A stretch of DNA of 13,105 bases. Origin: Brevundimonas sp. UBA986. Lineage in GTDB: Bacteria; Pseudomonadota; Alphaproteobacteria; Caulobacterales; Caulobacteraceae. Location: positions 1 to 13,105 of the forward strand of contig DBBK01000255.1 of the NCBI GenBank assembly GCA_002292165.1, read 5' to 3'. This document shows positions 1-6,572 of this stretch, piece by piece. A model generated the notes under the pieces. The model did not search any database. It saw nothing but the letters and a program-made list of their open reading frames with translations, and was not told where the DNA came from. Each line of letters begins with the position of its first letter. Position 1 is the stretch's first letter. Both the position numbers and the translations under genes were made by a program.

Positions 1-1431
1 ACTGGCGGAGATTTCGCCCGTCGCGGCCGACTGTTCCTCCACCGCGCTGGCGATGGCGGCGGCGATCTCGGCGACCTTGTTGATCGTGCCCGCGATGCCC
101 TGGATGGCGCCGACCGAGGTCGCGGTCGCGGCCTGCATGGCGGTGATCTGGGACGAGATCTCCTGCGTCGCCTTGGCGGTCTGGTCGGACAGGCTCTTCA
201 CCTCGGACGCCACGACCGCGAAGCCCTTGCCCGCATCGCCGGCGCGCGCCGCCTCGATCGTCGCATTGAGGGCCAGCAGCTTGGTCTGGCCCGCGATGTT
301 GTTGATCAGGGTGACGACGTTGCCGATCTTCTGGGCGGCTTCGGCCAGGGACTGGATGGCGGCGCTGGTCTTGTCGGTTTCGGAAACGGCCTGACGGGTG
401 ATGCTGGTCGATTCCGCGACCTGACGCGCGATCTCGTTGATCGAGGCCGACAGCTCCTCGCCGGCGGCGGCGACGGTCTGGACGTTGGCCGAGGCGACCT
501 GGGCGGCAGAGGAGACAGCGCCGGCCTGACGGGTCGCGTCTTCAGCCGAGCGGGCCATGGACTCGGCGGTGGCCTGCATCTGGGTGGCGGCCGAGGCGAC
601 GATGTTGGAGATTTCACCGACCCGCTCGGCCAGCTTGCGCTGGTCGCGCTGGGCGGTGATGTCGGTGGCGTATTTCACGACCTTGTAGGGGCGGCCGTTC
701 AGATCGAGGATCGGGTTATAGCTGGCCTGGATCCAGACCTCGCGCCCGCCCTTGGCGACGCGCTTGTACTGGCCGGAGTCATACTCACCGCGACCGAGCT
801 TGGCCCAGAAGGCCTGGTATTCAGGGCTCTGACGATAGGCCGGCTCGGCGAACATCGAATGATGCTGGCCGCGAATCTCATCGAGGCTGTAGCCGAGGAC
901 GGCGAGGAAGTTCTCGTTGGCGTCCAGGATCTTGCCGTCCAGCGAGAAGGAGATGACCGCCTGGGCCTTCGAGATAGCGTCCAGCTGGCCTTCGTAATCG
1001 GCGGCCTGAACCTTCTGGGCGGTGATGTCGGTGGCGAACTTGACGACCTTCACCGGCTTGCCGTCGGCGTCGAAGACCGGGTTGTAACTGGCCTGGATCC
1101 AGATCTCGCGGCCACCCTTGGCGATACGCTTGTACTGGCCGGCGTCATACTCGCCGCGGCCCAGCTTGGCCCAGAAGCCCTGATACTCGGGGCCGGTGCG
1201 TTCGGCCGGATCGACGAACATCGAGTGATGCTGGCCCTGGATCTCCGACAGGGAATAGCCGAGGGCGGTCAGGAAGTTTTCGTTGGCGGTGGTGATCCTG
1301 CCGTCCAGTTCGAACTCGATCACGGCCTGGGACCGCTCGATGGCGGCCACCTTGCCCCGGTAGTCCTGGAACAGGAGGTCGAATTCCTCGGCCTCGGAAT
1401 CGATTTTCAGGGCCGCGTTGCTGCTGGGCAT
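1..1431 (-). CDS. Soluble methyl-accepting chemotaxis protein with two PAS domains (partial, C-terminus cut by window edge)
   Basis: This is a cytoplasmic chemoreceptor that would feed a redox or small-ligand signal to the CheW/CheA complex encoded just upstream. The frame is open from ATG 1431 to the window edge (477 codons) with no stop. An AAAGGA ribosome site lies 6 bases before the ATG. No signal peptide or membrane span is visible. Residues 30-138 and 152-260 are two PAS domains of the BdlA/Aer-like type, each with a QHHSMF motif and a GGRE-WIQASYNP segment. Residues 270-477 are the MCP coiled coil; the hairpin tip (about 380-410) reads GQTKLLALNATIEAARAG and then GKGFAVVASEV, the CheA/CheW contact region. 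Methylation sites cannot be fixed from what is visible. The gene lies 34 bases after cheW and is probably its operon partner. PAS-PAS-MCP is the layout of BdlA, but orthology is not claimed. The PAS ligand (haem, FAD or none) is unknown. Confidence 0.93.
   Translation of the reverse strand, partial: MPSSNAALKIDSEAEEFDLLFQDYRGKVAAIERSQAVIEFELDGRITTANENFLTALGYSLSEIQGQHHSMFVDPAERTGPEYQGFWAKLGRGEYDAGQYKRIAKGGREIWIQASYNPVFDADGKPVKVVKFATDITAQKVQAADYEGQLDAISKAQAVISFSLDGKILDANENFLAVLGYSLDEIRGQHHSMFAEPAYRQSPEYQAFWAKLGRGEYDSGQYKRVAKGGREVWIQASYNPILDLNGRPYKVVKYATDITAQRDQRKLAERVGEISNIVASAATQMQATAESMARSAEDATRQAGAVSSAAQVASANVQTVAAAGEELSASINEIARQVAESTSITRQAVSETDKTSAAIQSLAEAAQKIGNVVTLINNIAGQTKLLALNATIEAARAGDAGKGFAVVASEVKSLSDQTAKATQEISSQITAMQAATATSVGAIQGIAGTINKVAEIAAAIASAVEEQSAATGEISAS
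652..1344 (-). repeat. Tandem duplication of a PAS-coding unit, period 366 bases
   Basis: The two PAS units of the chemoreceptor (about 652-978 and 1018-1344) repeat with a period of 122 codons. DNA similarity remains high: on the plus strand, stretches such as CTGGCCTGGATCCAGA and CGCTTGTACTGGCC occur in both copies at the same spacing. This points to an internal duplication that has diverged only moderately, most of the changes being conservative. Confidence 0.85.
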
Positions 1432-1465
1432 GTCGTTGTCCTTTGAAGAGATTTCGGTGTGAAGA

Positions 1466-1954
1466 TCAGGCGGCGATAGGAACGGGCGCGAGGGTCAGAA
1501 CCTGGTCGATGTCCATCACGATCAGGAGTTCGCTCTCGAGCAGGTACAGGCCGGTGCAGACGGACTGCCACCGGTTGGACAGGGTCACGGGCGGGATCTC
1601 GCGGGTCTCGGGCGACAGCCACAGGACGTCGCCGACATCATCGACCAGCAGGGCGTAAAGCTCGCCGCCCCGTTCGACGATCACGCACATGAAGCCTTCG
1701 TCGGCCTCGCGCGGGGCCATGCGCAGACGCAGACGCATGTCGACCGCAGTGACGATCCGGCCGCGCAGGTTCAGCGACCCGGCGACCTCGGGCGGGGCCA
1801 GGGGCACGCGGTTGATGGTGGTCTGGGCGATGACGTCCTGAACCTTGAGCACCGGCACGCCGAAGGTCTGGGACCCGACGCGGATGGAGACGAGACCCTC
1901 GACGTCATCGGTCCCCGAGGACACGGCGGCCGGCCCGGTTTCGGAAGCGGTCAT
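1466..1954 (-). CDS. cheW: Chemotaxis coupling protein CheW
   Basis: CheW is the scaffold that links chemoreceptor tips to the CheA kinase in the signalling array. The 162-residue protein is a single CheW (SH3-like) domain after a short polar N-terminus. It has the start strand LVSIRVGSQTFGVPVLKVQDV, the loop PPEVAGSLNLRGRIVTAVDM with the conserved LRG, and the closing strand ELLIVMDIDQVL. Its ATG overlaps the cheA stop in an ATGA junction, so translation is coupled and stoichiometry with CheA is favoured. The receptor gene follows 34 bases downstream. The length is usual for the family and all core features are present. Confidence 0.95.
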   Translation of the reverse strand: MTASETGPAAVSSGTDDVEGLVSIRVGSQTFGVPVLKVQDVIAQTTINRVPLAPPEVAGSLNLRGRIVTAVDMRLRLRMAPREADEGFMCVIVERGGELYALLVDDVGDVLWLSPETREIPPVTLSNRWQSVCTGLYLLESELLIVMDIDQVLTLAPVPIAA

Positions 1955-4881
1955 GCGGCTTGCCTCGTGTTGAAGGCCGAGTTCACGGCGTCGAGCAGGC
2001 GCGAGCCGTCGAACCGGGCGGCGCCGCGATCGCGGCCTTGCAGCGACAGGCCCATCAGCGGCGTGGCGTGCCAGCGGGTCGCCTTGCCGAAGGCCTGGGC
2101 GAAGCGGCGCGCCTCCTCACCCTGGGGATCGGTCTCGGCCATGATCAGGTCGAACTGCTCGCCGGCCTCATAGAGGGTCAGAGCCTCGACGGCGCCCTCG
2201 GCGACGACGACGTCATAGCCGGACTGGGCCAGCAGCGGCTGGAGCAGCAGGCGGCTGAACGGACTGTCGTCGATCAGCAGCAGACGCTTCAGGCCGGCGA
2301 CCGGGGTCCTCGCGGCGAGAGACGCCGCCGACCGCGATGCGGCCGGCGCATCGCCCCAGTAGCGGTCGATATCGACCATCTCGGTGGCGCGGCCGGCGAC
2401 GATCAGGCCGGCGGTGTCGGGATCCCCGACCTTCGCCGGTTCGTCCTCGACGATGTCCACGATCTCGTCGACCAGGAGGCCGACGGCCTGTTCGCCGCGT
2501 GCGAAGACGAGCAGCGGCCGGGTCGTCTCGTCGGTCCAGGGCTGGACGGGCCGCGCATCGACGTCGACCACGGGCATCAGCCCGCCGCGGTACTGGATGA
2601 CCGTCCGGCCTTCGACCGTCTCGATCTGATGGGACAGAAGTTCCTCGATCCGCGCGACCCGCGACAGGGGCACGGCGCGCGGGGTGGCGTCGCCGGCGTG
2701 GAAGGTCAGGAGCGCGGTCCGCTCCATTGAGGCCGAGGCCGGCAGTTCCAGCTCGTCCCGGGCGCCGTCAGCGCTCTGCTGGGCGCCCGCCTCTTGCGAG
2801 ATGCCCTTGAAGTCCAGGATCAGGATGACCGAGCCGTCGCCCAGGATGGTCGCCCCGGAATAGAGCTTCAGGTGACGCAGAACCGAGGCCACCGGCTTGA
2901 CCACGATCTCCTCCGTATCGAACACCCGGTCGACAATCACCCCGAAGGTGAAGGACCCGACCTGGGCCACCACGATGCAGGATTCGCCCGTCACCTCGAC
3001 GTTGGCGGGCAGGCCCAGCAGCGTCCCGAGCGACACCAGCGGCAGCAGCCGGTCGCGCAACCTCAGGACGGCGGCGTCATCGACATATTCGACCACCCGG
3101 CCCGAGCCATCGCTGGCGCTGACCAACTCGATCACACAGGACTGGGGCATGGCGAACCGCTCGCCGCAGCATTCGACGATCAGGGCCGAAACGATGGTCA
3201 GGGTCAGGGGAATGCGGATGGTGAAGCGGGTGCCGGCGCCCTCGGTCGAGGTCATCTCGATGGCGCCGCCGATGCGCTCGATATTGGTGCGCACGACATC
3301 CATGCCCACGCCGCGACCGGAGACGGCGGTAATCTCCGGCGCGGTGGAGAAGCCAGGACGGAAGATCAGATGGCGCGCCTCGGAGTCCGACATGGCCTCG
3401 GCCTGGGCTGCGGTGATCAGACCTTGCGAGACACCCTTCGCGCGCAGCTTCGTCGCCGACAGCCCACGCCCGTCGTCCATCACCTCGATGACGATGGCGC
3501 CGCCCTCGTGCCGGGCCTGAAGGGTGATGCGCCCCGCCTCGGACTTGCCCGCCGCCAGACGGTCCGCCGGCGTCTCAATGCCATGGTCCGCTGCGTTGCG
3601 GATCATATGCGTCAGCGGATCCTTGATCAGCTCCAGAACCTGACGGTCCAGCTCGGTCTCCTGACCGTGCATCGACAGTTCGATGGACTTTCCCAGGTCC
3701 TGGGCCAGGTCGCGGACCAGACGCGGCAGCTTGGCCCAGGCGCCGGAGATCGGCTGCATCCGGGTGGTCATCACCCCTTCCTGAAGCTCGGTCGTGACCT
3801 GGTTCAGGCGGTTGAGCGGCGCCGCGAACGGGCTCTCTGGATCGAGCCTGAGAACCTGGATCAGCTGATTGCGGATCAGGACCAGCTCGCTGGCCACGGT
3901 CATCAGATGCTCAAGGGCGTCGACACTGACCCGGATGGTCTGGGCCGGGCCCGCCAGTTCGACGTCGGACGCGTCGGGCGTCAGGGTCTTCGGCCGGGAC
4001 GACACGGGTGCGGCGGCGACGGGCGCGATGGCCTCGCTGGAGGGCGAAGGCGCGGTCGGGCTCTCCACTGGGGCCGGCGCGATCTCGACCAACGGCGCCG
4101 CGGTTGTCTCGGCGGCGAAGACGGCGGCCAGATCGGCCAGCGACCGATCGTCGACGTCCAGCTCGGCCAGGCAAAGGCCGACGATATCCATCAGGCCCGC
4201 CAGGGCCACGGCCTCGACCGGCGCCCCGACCAGGCCCCGAACGGTCGCGGACAGGGAGACGGCGGCCGCACTGCCCGAGGCGCCGGTGGTCAGGCAGTCG
4301 CGCAACTCGCCCTGGAGGCGGTCGGGATCGACGGACAGGAAGGCGGCGTTGACGGCCGGCCAGGCGTGCAATCGGGACAGGGCCGATTCCACCGCCGCAT
4401 CCAGGGTCGCCTCTCCACCCAGACGCTGGATCAGAGGGCGTGGATCGGCGGACGTCTCAACCGCCGTCGGCGCGGACATCACGGGCGCGGCGCCATCAGC
4501 CGACGCCCCCGCCAGAACGCCTTCGAGACGCCCGATAAGCTCGCCGTCGTCTCCCGCAGGTTCTAGTCCGGTCCTGGCGAGGCCGTCGACCAGATCGCGG
4601 ATCAGATCGACCGTATCCAGAATGGCCGAAACGGCGGCGGGGGTGACGGCCAGGGAGCCGTCGCGGAACTCGCCCAGCACATTCTCGGCGGCATGAGCCA
4701 CGGTCTGCAAACGCATCAGGCCCAGGAAGCCGCAGGTCCCCTTGATCGTGTGGATCAGACGGAAGACCCCGCCCAGCACTTCGGGATCGCCGGGGTTCTT
4801 CTCGAACCGCACCAGTTCGCTGTCGAGCGTTTCGAGCCCCTCGCGCGTTTCGGCAATGAAATCGCTGACCAGCTCGTCCAA
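1951..4881 (-). CDS. cheA: Chemotaxis histidine kinase CheA with globin-like insert, two CheW-type domains and C-terminal pseudo-receiver
   Basis: This is the central kinase of the array; it passes phosphate from its HPt histidine to response regulators. The start chosen is TTG 4881 (976 residues), because GAGGGG lies 7 bases before it and the product then begins MDELVSDFIAET like other CheA proteins. A TTG at 4896 in frame would add five residues but has no ribosome site; no in-frame ATG exists before an upstream stop. Domains, numbered from TTG 4881: HPt about 1-105 with His44 (RLIHTIKGTCGFLG); 148-257 a segment resembling truncated globins in the P2 position; Ala/Pro-rich linker to about 308; P3 dimerisation 313-378; P4 ATPase 379-561 with N-box HMIRNAADHGIE, DDGRGL and GRGVGMDVV; CheW-like 563-695; a second, divergent CheW-like domain 717-842; receiver-like 866-970. 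The receiver keeps the acidic pair (DD, 871-872), but the phospho-acceptor position is Glu916 and the usual Lys is Arg956. First gene of a cheA-cheW-receptor operon. Confidence 0.95.
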   Translation of the reverse strand: MDELVSDFIAETREGLETLDSELVRFEKNPGDPEVLGGVFRLIHTIKGTCGFLGLMRLQTVAHAAENVLGEFRDGSLAVTPAAVSAILDTVDLIRDLVDGLARTGLEPAGDDGELIGRLEGVLAGASADGAAPVMSAPTAVETSADPRPLIQRLGGEATLDAAVESALSRLHAWPAVNAAFLSVDPDRLQGELRDCLTTGASGSAAAVSLSATVRGLVGAPVEAVALAGLMDIVGLCLAELDVDDRSLADLAAVFAAETTAAPLVEIAPAPVESPTAPSPSSEAIAPVAAAPVSSRPKTLTPDASDVELAGPAQTIRVSVDALEHLMTVASELVLIRNQLIQVLRLDPESPFAAPLNRLNQVTTELQEGVMTTRMQPISGAWAKLPRLVRDLAQDLGKSIELSMHGQETELDRQVLELIKDPLTHMIRNAADHGIETPADRLAAGKSEAGRITLQARHEGGAIVIEVMDDGRGLSATKLRAKGVSQGLITAAQAEAMSDSEARHLIFRPGFSTAPEITAVSGRGVGMDVVRTNIERIGGAIEMTSTEGAGTRFTIRIPLTLTIVSALIVECCGERFAMPQSCVIELVSASDGSGRVVEYVDDAAVLRLRDRLLPLVSLGTLLGLPANVEVTGESCIVVAQVGSFTFGVIVDRVFDTEEIVVKPVASVLRHLKLYSGATILGDGSVILILDFKGISQEAGAQQSADGARDELELPASASMERTALLTFHAGDATPRAVPLSRVARIEELLSHQIETVEGRTVIQYRGGLMPVVDVDARPVQPWTDETTRPLLVFARGEQAVGLLVDEIVDIVEDEPAKVGDPDTAGLIVAGRATEMVDIDRYWGDAPAASRSAASLAARTPVAGLKRLLLIDDSPFSRLLLQPLLAQSGYDVVVAEGAVEALTLYEAGEQFDLIMAETDPQGEEARRFAQAFGKATRWHATPLMGLSLQGRDRGAARFDGSRLLDAVNSAFNTRQAA

Positions 4882-4889
4882 GCGCTCGC

Positions 4890-4936
4890 CCCTCAATGAC
4901 CAAGCGCATTGCTTGATACCCCAACGTTATTGAGGG
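4890..4936 (-). promoter_or_regulatory. Inverted repeat in the cheA leader that would pair with its ribosome binding site
   Basis: In the minus-strand transcript CCCUCAAU (4936-4929) can pair over eight perfect bases with AUUGAGGG (4897-4890). The latter contains most of the GAGGGG ribosome site used by TTG 4881. Between them a second hairpin, AUCAAGC-AAUGC-GCUUGGU, can form (7 pairs including one G-U, loop of 5). The pair of helices would hide the cheA start region when folded. This is a pattern seen by eye; the folding energy was not computed. Confidence 0.4.
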
Positions 4937-4962
4937 TTAATCCTGTTACTTAATGGTTAATC
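4935..4962 (+). repeat. Direct repeat GGTTAATC spaced by two helical turns
   Basis: GGTTAATC occurs at 4935-4942 and 4955-4962, exactly 20 bases apart, with a further TTAA at 4950-4953. Two copies on the same face of the helix, about 55-75 bases before the cheA start, suggest a paired regulator site. The spacing does not match the TTAA-N7-TTAA consensus of CtrA. Confidence 0.35.
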
Positions 4963-5252
4963 TGACCCATCGTTACTCATACAACCGACCAACATATCAA
5001 TTTATATAGATCGCAACTTAAGATTACACGCATTGTTGTGTACGTATAAACGAATTGATTGCCCAAAATGCGGATATTTTTACACCTTGAGTGCAATCCG
5101 TTGCGATTTCATACTGTATTGCAATTCCATATAAATTTTGAAATTCCTTTGAAAACTATATGTTTAACCATAAAGGAACCTTTTTCCTGATTTCATCGAG
5201 TGAATATTGCTGACTTCCAGCGATATGAACCAGATCAGCAGGAACGTTGACT

Positions 5253-5642
5253 ATGGCTGTCGATAAAAACATGCCCGTACTGGTCGTGGACGATTACAAG
5301 ACAATGATCCGCATCGTTCGCGGCCTTCTGGAGCAACTCGGCTTCAAGAACGTCGATGAGGCGATGGATGGACCCAGCGCCCTAGAGAAGATCCGGAACC
5401 AGGAGTACGGGCTGATCCTGTCGGACTGGAACATGGTCCCGATGACTGGCCTGGAACTGCTGACCCAGGTCCGCGCAGAACCCCGCACGGCCAAGACGCC
5501 CTTCGTCATGGTCACCGCCGAGGCCAAGACCGAAAACGTCGTCGCGGCGCGGCAGGCGGGGGTGAACAACTACATCATCAAGCCCTTCACCCTGGCGGTG
5601 CTCAAACAGAAGCTGACCACCGTGCTGGGAGAACTGGGATGA
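5253..5642 (+). CDS. cheY: Chemotaxis response regulator CheY
   Basis: This single-domain receiver accepts phosphate from CheA and, in the phosphorylated form, binds the flagellar switch. ATG 5253 is preferred over an in-frame TTG at 5247 because AGGAA lies 8 bases upstream of the ATG. The 129 residues match one receiver domain. All functional residues are present: Asp13/Asp14, phospho-acceptor Asp58 (LILSDWNM), Thr88 (VMVTAEAK), the switch aromatic Tyr107 and Lys110 (YIIKPF). There is no output domain. It heads the plus-strand operon and its stop overlaps the start of the CheZ-like gene in an ATGA junction, which pairs the regulator with its likely phosphatase. Alphaproteobacteria often carry several CheY proteins, so which of them this is cannot be told. 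Confidence 0.94.
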   Translation: MAVDKNMPVLVVDDYKTMIRIVRGLLEQLGFKNVDEAMDGPSALEKIRNQEYGLILSDWNMVPMTGLELLTQVRAEPRTAKTPFVMVTAEAKTENVVAARQAGVNNYIIKPFTLAVLKQKLTTVLGELG

Positions 5643-5971
5643 CCCAGCTGGATCCCGTCGCGATCATCGCCGCGGTCCGGAGCGAGGTCGAAGCCGGCGT
5701 TGATCAGGTGCTGACCGGGGCCGAGACCTGCCTGCGGGAGATGGAGGGGGTTCGCAGCGGATCGGCGGAGGCGCTCGATCGGCTGGAACAGGCCCTCTTC
5801 AGCATCATGGAGGCCTGCGCCTTTCAGGATCTGACCGGCCAGCGGCTGACGGTCCTCGGCGGCCTGGTCGACCCGGCGCCGAAGGCCACGACCGCCGACC
5901 CTCTTCTGAACGGCCCCGCCCTGACCGGCGGCCTGGACCAACAGGCCGCCGACCGACTGCTGACGTCCTGA
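5639..5971 (+). CDS. Minimal CheZ-like CheY-phosphate phosphatase
   Basis: The 110-residue, probably all-helical protein contains ACAFQDLTGQRL at residues 59-70. FQDLTGQ is the catalytic signature of CheZ, in which the Asp (here Asp64) and Gln (here Gln68) act on phospho-CheY. It is about half the length of E. coli CheZ (214 residues): the helix before the motif is short and the long hairpin is reduced. The C-terminal 12 residues, LDQQAADRLLTS, follow the Q-x3-D-x-L-L pattern of the CheZ tail and FliM N-terminus that dock on CheY, after a flexible Ala/Gly/Pro-rich linker (about 79-97). The start ATG overlaps the cheY stop by four bases. The assignment rests on motif, tail and position rather than full-length similarity. 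Confidence 0.75.
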   Translation: MTQLDPVAIIAAVRSEVEAGVDQVLTGAETCLREMEGVRSGSAEALDRLEQALFSIMEACAFQDLTGQRLTVLGGLVDPAPKATTADPLLNGPALTGGLDQQAADRLLTS

Positions 5972-5999
5972 TCTCCCTTCAGCGAAGAGCAAGCGCGAT

Positions 6000-6572
6000 A
6001 TGTCATCCCAAACGACCCGTCGCCTGAACCTGCGTCAGGCCTCAGTTCTCGCCGTCGACGACAATCCGATGTCCCTGGATCTGCTCAAGCAGATCCTGAA
6101 CGGCTTCCGTATCAAGCACCTGCGGGAGTGCAGCTCCGCCGAGGAGGCCCGCAAGGCCATCGACGAGGAGCCGTTCGACCTGCTTCTGATCGACGGGGAG
6201 ATGCCCGCCCAGAGCGGCCTCGACCTGAGCCGCTACGTCCGGTCGCGGGTGGACCAGACCAATTTCACCACCCCGATCATGATCGTGACAGCCTTCACTC
6301 CCCCGACGACCGTGCGCGAGGCGCGCGACAACGGGGTCAATATGGTGGTGTCCAAGCCGGTATCGCCGGCGGCCCTTCTCAGCCGGATCGAGTGGATCGC
6401 CCGTAACGATCGCGCTTTCGTCGTCGCCGACAACTATTCCGGGCCCGACCGGCGCTTCCGCAAGGCCGGGCCGCCACAGGGCGTCGATGAGCGCCGAGCG
6501 GAGGCCCTGGCCCTGACCTCGGACGCCACCCGGGAAATGTCCCAGGCCGACCTGGACTCGCTGTTCGGATGA
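6000..6572 (+). CDS. Receiver-domain protein with FliM-like C-terminal tail
   Basis: Residues 15-135 form a receiver domain with Asp20/Asp21, phospho-acceptor Asp65 (LLIDGEMP), Thr97 (IVTAF) and Lys119 (VSKPVS). The position of the CheY switch Tyr is Val116, so signalling by aromatic switching is unlikely. No DNA-binding or enzymatic domain follows. A disordered-looking tail (about 140-179) contains YSGPDRRFR, and the protein ends MSQADLDSLFG, close to the CheY-binding peptide at the start of FliM (pattern SQ-x-D/E-I/L-D-x-L). It follows the CheZ-like gene by 28 bases; GAAGAG lies 10 bases before ATG 6000. It may act as a phosphate sink or an adaptor that docks on CheY. The receiver call is firm; the role is inference. 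Confidence 0.9.
   Translation: MSSQTTRRLNLRQASVLAVDDNPMSLDLLKQILNGFRIKHLRECSSAEEARKAIDEEPFDLLLIDGEMPAQSGLDLSRYVRSRVDQTNFTTPIMIVTAFTPPTTVREARDNGVNMVVSKPVSPAALLSRIEWIARNDRAFVVADNYSGPDRRFRKAGPPQGVDERRAEALALTSDATREMSQADLDSLFG

Larger units (their letters stand above)
4882..5252. other. AT-rich divergent intergenic region between cheA and cheY operons
   Basis: The 371 bases between the two start codons are far richer in A and T than any other part of the window and hold no convincing gene. They must carry the promoters of both operons. Visible elements are an inverted repeat over the cheA leader (4890-4936), a direct repeat GGTTAATC with a 20-base period (4935-4962), an inverted CGCATT/AATGCG pair (5029-5034, 5067-5072), a TACGTA palindrome (5041-5046) and a short AAAGG-AA-CCTTT dyad (5172-5183). 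I could not assign a sigma-70, sigma-54, sigma-28 or CtrA site with confidence. The cheY ribosome site AGGAA (5240-5244) closes the region. Confidence 0.7.

Noticed and set aside
859..1446. A 195-codon plus-strand frame opposite the receptor gene
   Set aside because: It mirrors the PAS repeats and has repeated Leu/Gly/Val-rich sequence; the receptor on the minus strand explains the DNA.
2794..4566. A 590-codon open frame on the plus strand, opposite cheA
   Set aside because: Its product is His/Gln/Arg/Gly-rich without any known pattern; it is the usual antisense shadow of a GC-rich gene, and CheA on the other strand is unmistakable.
4496..4924. A minus-strand frame with an ATG at 4909 just before cheA
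   Set aside because: It is the shifted frame of the cheA 5' end, Arg/Gly-rich without domain; no ribosome site before that ATG.
4937..4960. Possible CtrA site (TTAA motifs)
   Set aside because: The three TTAA motifs are spaced by 9 and 3 bases, not the 7 of the consensus.
5171..5200. Possible sigma-28 flagellar promoter (TAAA followed by 15 bases)
   Set aside because: The downstream part does not resemble GCCGATAA.
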